Source of the DNA: Lobosporangium transversale
Lineage: Eukaryota; Mortierellomycota; Mortierellomycetes; Mortierellales; Mortierellaceae
Length of the DNA: 64,000 nt
Direction: 5' to 3'
Assembly (NCBI RefSeq): GCF_002105155.1
Contig: NW_019029011.1
Span: 124,001-188,000, forward strand
A program made the translations under genes and the position numbers. The notes beneath the pieces are model-generated. The model was not told where the DNA came from. It did not search any database and saw only the letters and a list, made by a program, of their open reading frames with translations. Shown here in pieces: positions 60,323 through 64,000 of this stretch; the stretch's first letter is position 1; the number at the start of each line of letters is the position of its first letter.

Positions 60323-60938
60323 AGGAGAATGGATAGTCTTTTAGTTTGCTTTCCACATATAATATCAGCATATTAGAAGAGTAGTACAGAATCGATTTAA
60401 TAAAGGACGGCCCGATCTTGCAGATAATTGACCACCACGTTGGACATATCGATGACAACACTATTGACTGTCATTGGTGATATTGTCGCTATTTGTCGAT
60501 TGCTTCGTTGACTTCTTCATTGGTTACTCCATTAGCCACTTTGATGGCTATTTCATTGGCTACCTCATTGGCCATATCATTGATTATTTCATTGACTGTT
60601 TCACTGGCGAGACAATATATTGGCCACAATAGATGAATCCAGTGTCCTCAAAGATACGGTTTATAAATGGTCAATGATATGGTCAGCGACAAAGTAATCG
60701 ACAATTTCATCAATAAGATAGTCGATGGATTGCTATAGACATGTCTAACATGACTATCAACTATATACGTAAGATAAGAACTATTCTTATTATATATTTA
60801 ATCGACATTGTGCTCAAGCAGAGAGCAAAAAAAAAAAAAATCCTGGTGACTCTTCCAACGTCAAAAAAAAAAAGACTTTTTACAAAGAGATAGAAGAATA
60901 AAATATGACTTGGTTCATGAATCCTCCGCCAACTTTTT
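60323..60938. other. Convergent 3' region between UTP20 and SWC4
   Basis: Holds a UTP20 polyadenylation-like signal, a dodecamer repeat array (60516-60611) and AT-rich sequence with short A runs near 60826-60872. No ATG-started gene. Confidence 0.5.
60516..60611 (-). repeat. Degenerate 12-bp tandem array (8 units)
   Basis: Eight consecutive units of 12 bp resembling TTCATTGGCTAC. On the minus strand they read without stops as tetrapeptides LASE-TVNE-IIND-MANE-VANE and so on. Similar weaker dodecamers continue at about 60650-60730. Confidence 0.8.
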
Positions 60939-63295
60939 TTACTCCTTTTTCTTCTTCTTCTTCATTGGGCCTAAAGCGCCTGTCTCGTCCGCTGCGCCCT
61001 CACGCTTGACTCCGAAACTGCCATCTGATCCCGCAGAACCAGCATTGCTTGTAGTACCCGTGCCACTTGAGCTTCCTGTTGTACCATTGACTCCAGTGGA
61101 ACCTGCTGGGAAGAGACCAACGCCTGACGCACTGCCCCGTCGCATTTTGACCACCTTGAGATCTGATTCCAGCTTATCGACTTGCTTTTTCAGATCAAGT
61201 AATGTGACAACATTAATATTAAGCTGATCCCACTTGGCCATGACTGCTGCTGTTGGCATGGCTGGCTTGATGGGGAGTCCCAACTGGGTCAGGGTTGCTG
61301 TGACACGATGTTGTTTTGTTGATACAATTGGTGTCATTTTTTGAGATCTTAGATATGCTCCTGGCGTCAATTTCTCCTTCTTAACCTGTACTCCTTGTGG
61401 TAAGCTGGACGATGATACATCACCCACAGATGAAGTATTGGAAGGTCGCCTGTTACTCGCAGGCCCCTTGATTTGTGAAGACGATACAGATGCACCAGAA
61501 ATTCCAGTAGATGTAGCATTTGTACCAGCAGAGACAGCTGCTGGTTCCTCTGCCTGCGCCGAGCCCTTGGGTACTTTTTTTCTTTTCTTTGGAGGCGCAG
61601 TCTGTGTCGCACCAGCAGCAGCAGCAGCAGCCACAGCATTGTTGGCATTCTTCCCAACCGAGGGCGAAAGTGGTCCGTTAGCGCCTGCGTTGATGGTAGG
61701 TCCTGAAGACGGAATAGTAATTGAATTGCTAGATATAATTATACCAGTACCAGGGCCTCCACCACTGGCGACCTGACCCGCCAATCCAGCCGACGCCGGT
61801 CCATTAGGTCCATAGATGTCTCTTGTGTTAAGTAGTCGCAGTAAGTTCTCGCGTTCTCTTGTGATCTTTTTCTCGTTCTGATCAATCCTCCTTGCTTCTA
61901 GATAAAGAGCTTCTTCCTCCTATATGCATTTAAAAATATGATAAAATGTCAATCTTTACAACATGGTTAAAGTTGACAAGTTGCTGTAGACCAAAAAAAA
62001 AAGTGTACCTCAATCTGTTCTGGTGTCCTTGTGTTTAAAATCTCAAGGTTCTTCTTACGTTCCATTTCCCTGCTCTTATCGTATGCCATTGAGGAAAGCA
62101 GCTGGGCCTTTTCCACTGCCTGTGATGGATCTGTTGTCCGGATCCTAATCAGAGTGCGGTTAATGGTGTAATAACGGTCCTTCAGATCTTCCATGGATCT
62201 TGTCTTTGGTGCCGTGAAAGGCACAATTTCTTTAGATGGAGATGAAGATCCCGATAGTACAACCGAAGTAGAAGCATCAGCCCTTATTGGAGCAGTCAAT
62301 GATGAATAAGCTCCGTTATCTGTCAATGTCGATGATGCCGCTTCTCCTGCTGCTGCTGTTATCGTGGTTCCTGACGATGACCCATCAACGGTAGAGGCTG
62401 ATACTGAAGGCTCAATCTCCATCGCTGACGAGGCATCTATTTTTCTTATGGTATGATTAAAAGAGGATGTGTCGACTCCGGGCCGTTTATTGCCATTATA
62501 ATAAGTCAGTGCCAGACGATCCTGCTCTTGTGGAGGCCATTCATACCGATCCTGGATTACAACCCAACGTAAATCAAATTTCCGGCAGAGTTCCCACAGG
62601 TAGTTAGTTTCTTCTAGGGTCCAATCAGGATCTTCGAGATGTGCCGCATATTCTTCTGGAGTAAATGTTCTCATGTCAATCTCCTTGTTGAATCTGTAAA
62701 AGCGGTATTCTTCATTCGGGTCAGTTCTAGTCTTTTCCCAATGATGCAGAATCAAGTCATCATCTCGAGAGGGGTTGACAAACGGTCGCCACGTCCTGGG
62801 AATCACAATGGTGGTCATGGTAATAAGAAATGACGTCGAAGAGGCGCCGCTCGATGTCAGTATAGGTTCTGCAACACAACAGGGTACGGTAGATAATTAG
62901 TTAGCTGTTACTTTACTAACCAGTTGACAGCTTTCTTGCTGACGTTTAGTTTTGGTTTATAAGTTGGGTTATTGAAGGCTACTGTTGAGACATTGTTTCC
63001 GATAAGGCCATACAGCTCACGACTAATACCATCTGTTCCCATATTCAATATTGTTGGTGTTGTCGTTGTCGTCGATGTTGTTGTGGAGTAGGAAGAAAGG
63101 AAAGAGCGTATGTTAGTCTTTCATGATGTTATTTCGTACTTTATTAAATTGTTTTTTTTTTTTTTTTTTTTTTTGGATGATTAATAGAAAAGAAAAAAGA
63201 GACATGCCTGGCTTCTTCTCTGTCTTGTGCACACGTTTGGCTAGCTCAGTAGGTTTGAGTTGAAAGATCTCGCGAACATCATTCCCTGTTGCCAT
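60939..63295 (-). CDS. SWC4: SWC4 / DMAP1 chromatin-complex subunit
   Basis: Shared subunit of the SWR1 chromatin remodeller and the NuA4 acetyltransferase. Exons are 63295-63208, 63032-62921, 62795-62009 and 61919-60939 (655 residues). Conserved pieces are 'MATGNDVREIFQL', 'KKPDGISRELYGLIG', 'VNWTWRPFVNPSRDDDLILH', 'YRFYRFNKEIDMRTFTPEEY', the SANT-like 'DPDWTLEETNYLWELCRKFD' with 'LRWVVIQDRY', 'RSMEDLKDRYYTI', 'LNTRTPEQIEEEEALYLEAR' and 'LTPGAYLRSQKM'. An Ala/Ser/Thr-rich insert (with Ala-repeat) and a Lys-rich C-terminus are species-specific additions. Intron 1 needs a GC donor (CAG|GCATGT) to join KKP to DGISREL. An ATG inside intron 2 sequence (62818) is not the start. Confidence 0.93.
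63033..63207 (-). other. GC-AG intron 1 of SWC4
   Basis: The donor is CAG|GCATGT and the acceptor AACAG. It gives KKP-DGISRELYGL, the expected DMAP1 spacing. The overlapping GT two bases further in reads into a stop. The intron also contains A23 in the sense strand. Confidence 0.7.
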
Positions 63296-64000
63296 GACGG
63301 CACAAAAGAAATGGAAGAATGAATTAATGAATAAAGCGAGGAAGAATGAAGAGTAAATGAAGTGTAGGAGTGTGGGGAATAAATAAAGGCTTACGGGGTG
63401 TAACGAGACCCTATTTTTTTTATTCCATTAATTCTCTCCATTACATTGTTTTTGTTTCTGCCAATCCCCACACCTCATTCACTATTGTATCTGTTGCCAC
63501 CATTGCCTTAACATTGTAGCATTGCAGCACAAACGACAAGCATTACAAATTAAACTACAGCAAGCTAACCATTCAAACACTGACTACACAGTACACACAA
63601 CACACGCTGCTGCCATTGTTCACCTTCTCGTTACTCCCTTGTACAACTCTTGGGACTCTTGTCTTTCTCTCGCTTATCGCTATCTCTGTCTCATTGCTAG
63701 CTTCAAAGACTCAACGTCGCTCTCGTGCCATTCTCAGTACTACTACTGCTAGTACCATGGTAAGGATGAAGTCTCATACTCAATCATAAAAAAAAGTATA
63801 TTATTTAACGTGTTGGAGAGAAGAGAAATGTTCATTATGCATTTATATATACACATTCTATTTTCATTCAAAAGTCTACAACATCCATCAAAAGAGTGTG
63901 CTGCGTTTACTATGCTATTTACTTTTCTACCTTTTCTACCTCCCAATGTGCTCATGGACATCATGACTGCTTGCACTGATCATCCTGTCATATCCTATCG
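63296..64000. other. Region upstream of SWC4 to the right edge
   Basis: CT-rich plus-strand sequence and short open frames only. A frame at 63522-63752 has no ATG or family similarity that I can see. It may be the 5' region of a neighbouring plus-strand gene beyond the window. Confidence 0.35.

Noticed and set aside
61967-62818. ATG at 62818 as the start of the SWC4 protein
   Set aside because: That ATG lies in intron 2. Upstream exons encode the conserved MATGNDVRE and GISRELYGL blocks and splice in phase to 62795.
1-64000. CRISPR array, rRNA or prokaryotic operon structure
   Set aside because: No regularly spaced repeats with unique spacers, no rRNA-like sequence, and all clear genes have spliceosomal introns.

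Overview
The window is fungal nuclear DNA. It holds intron-rich genes with short GT-AG introns, pyrimidine-rich leaders before many start codons, many long A/T homopolymers, and a gene set of a fungal type (VAC14, ATG22, a fungal/plant-type proton ATPase, UTP20, SWC4). Intron density, metazoan-like METTL16, RBM42 and Yippee genes, and a large RhoGEF suggest an early-diverging fungus, most likely Mucoromycota (Mortierellales-like). That placement is inferred from gene content, not computed.

Layout: 1-6659 (-) RhoGEF running off the left edge. 8279-8660 decayed aquaglyceroporin. 8979-9611 (-) Yippee-like. 10255-14181 (+) VAC14. 14328-15851 (+) SGNH-hydrolase-like protein with a lost nucleophile. 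15985-17223 (-) RBM42-like. 17327-18165 two nested MITEs, each with a 9-bp target duplication, just upstream of RBM42. 18799-20236 (+) RAE1/Gle2. 20641-21673 (-) dephospho-CoA kinase. 21842-22505 palindromic repeat element. 22584-24299 (-) NmrA-like protein. 24440-25106 unassigned broken reading frame. 25339-27642 (-) METTL16. 27943-28274 (+) small candidate gene. 28507-30684 (+) ATG22. 31474-36663 (+) exportin-1/CRM1. 36984-38133 decayed MULE transposase. 38492-40037 (+) uroporphyrinogen decarboxylase. 41225-44457 (+) P-type H+-ATPase. 46566-49125 (-) three-finger C2H2 protein. 50941-60322 (+) UTP20. 60516-60611 dodecamer tandem array. 60939-63295 (-) SWC4/DMAP1. From there to the right edge no gene is supported.

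The genes are mostly housekeeping and do not form a functional cluster. Themes are nuclear traffic and RNA (RAE1, CRM1, METTL16, RBM42, UTP20), vacuole/endolysosome (VAC14, ATG22), cofactor and haem synthesis (CoaE, UROD), membrane energisation, chromatin (SWC4) and Rho signalling. Gene models were built by hand from reading frame, splice sites and family similarity recalled from memory. Every model below keeps phase across all its junctions.

The most interesting signals are the nested 9-bp-TSD MITEs in the RBM42 5' region, three introns that only work with GC donors, the SGNH-like protein with Ser-to-Asp and Asn-to-Tyr changes, an uroporphyrinogen decarboxylase with a hydrophobic N-terminal extension, the TTGACAAC-palindrome element, and the 12-nt array. 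I found no clearly new biological system.
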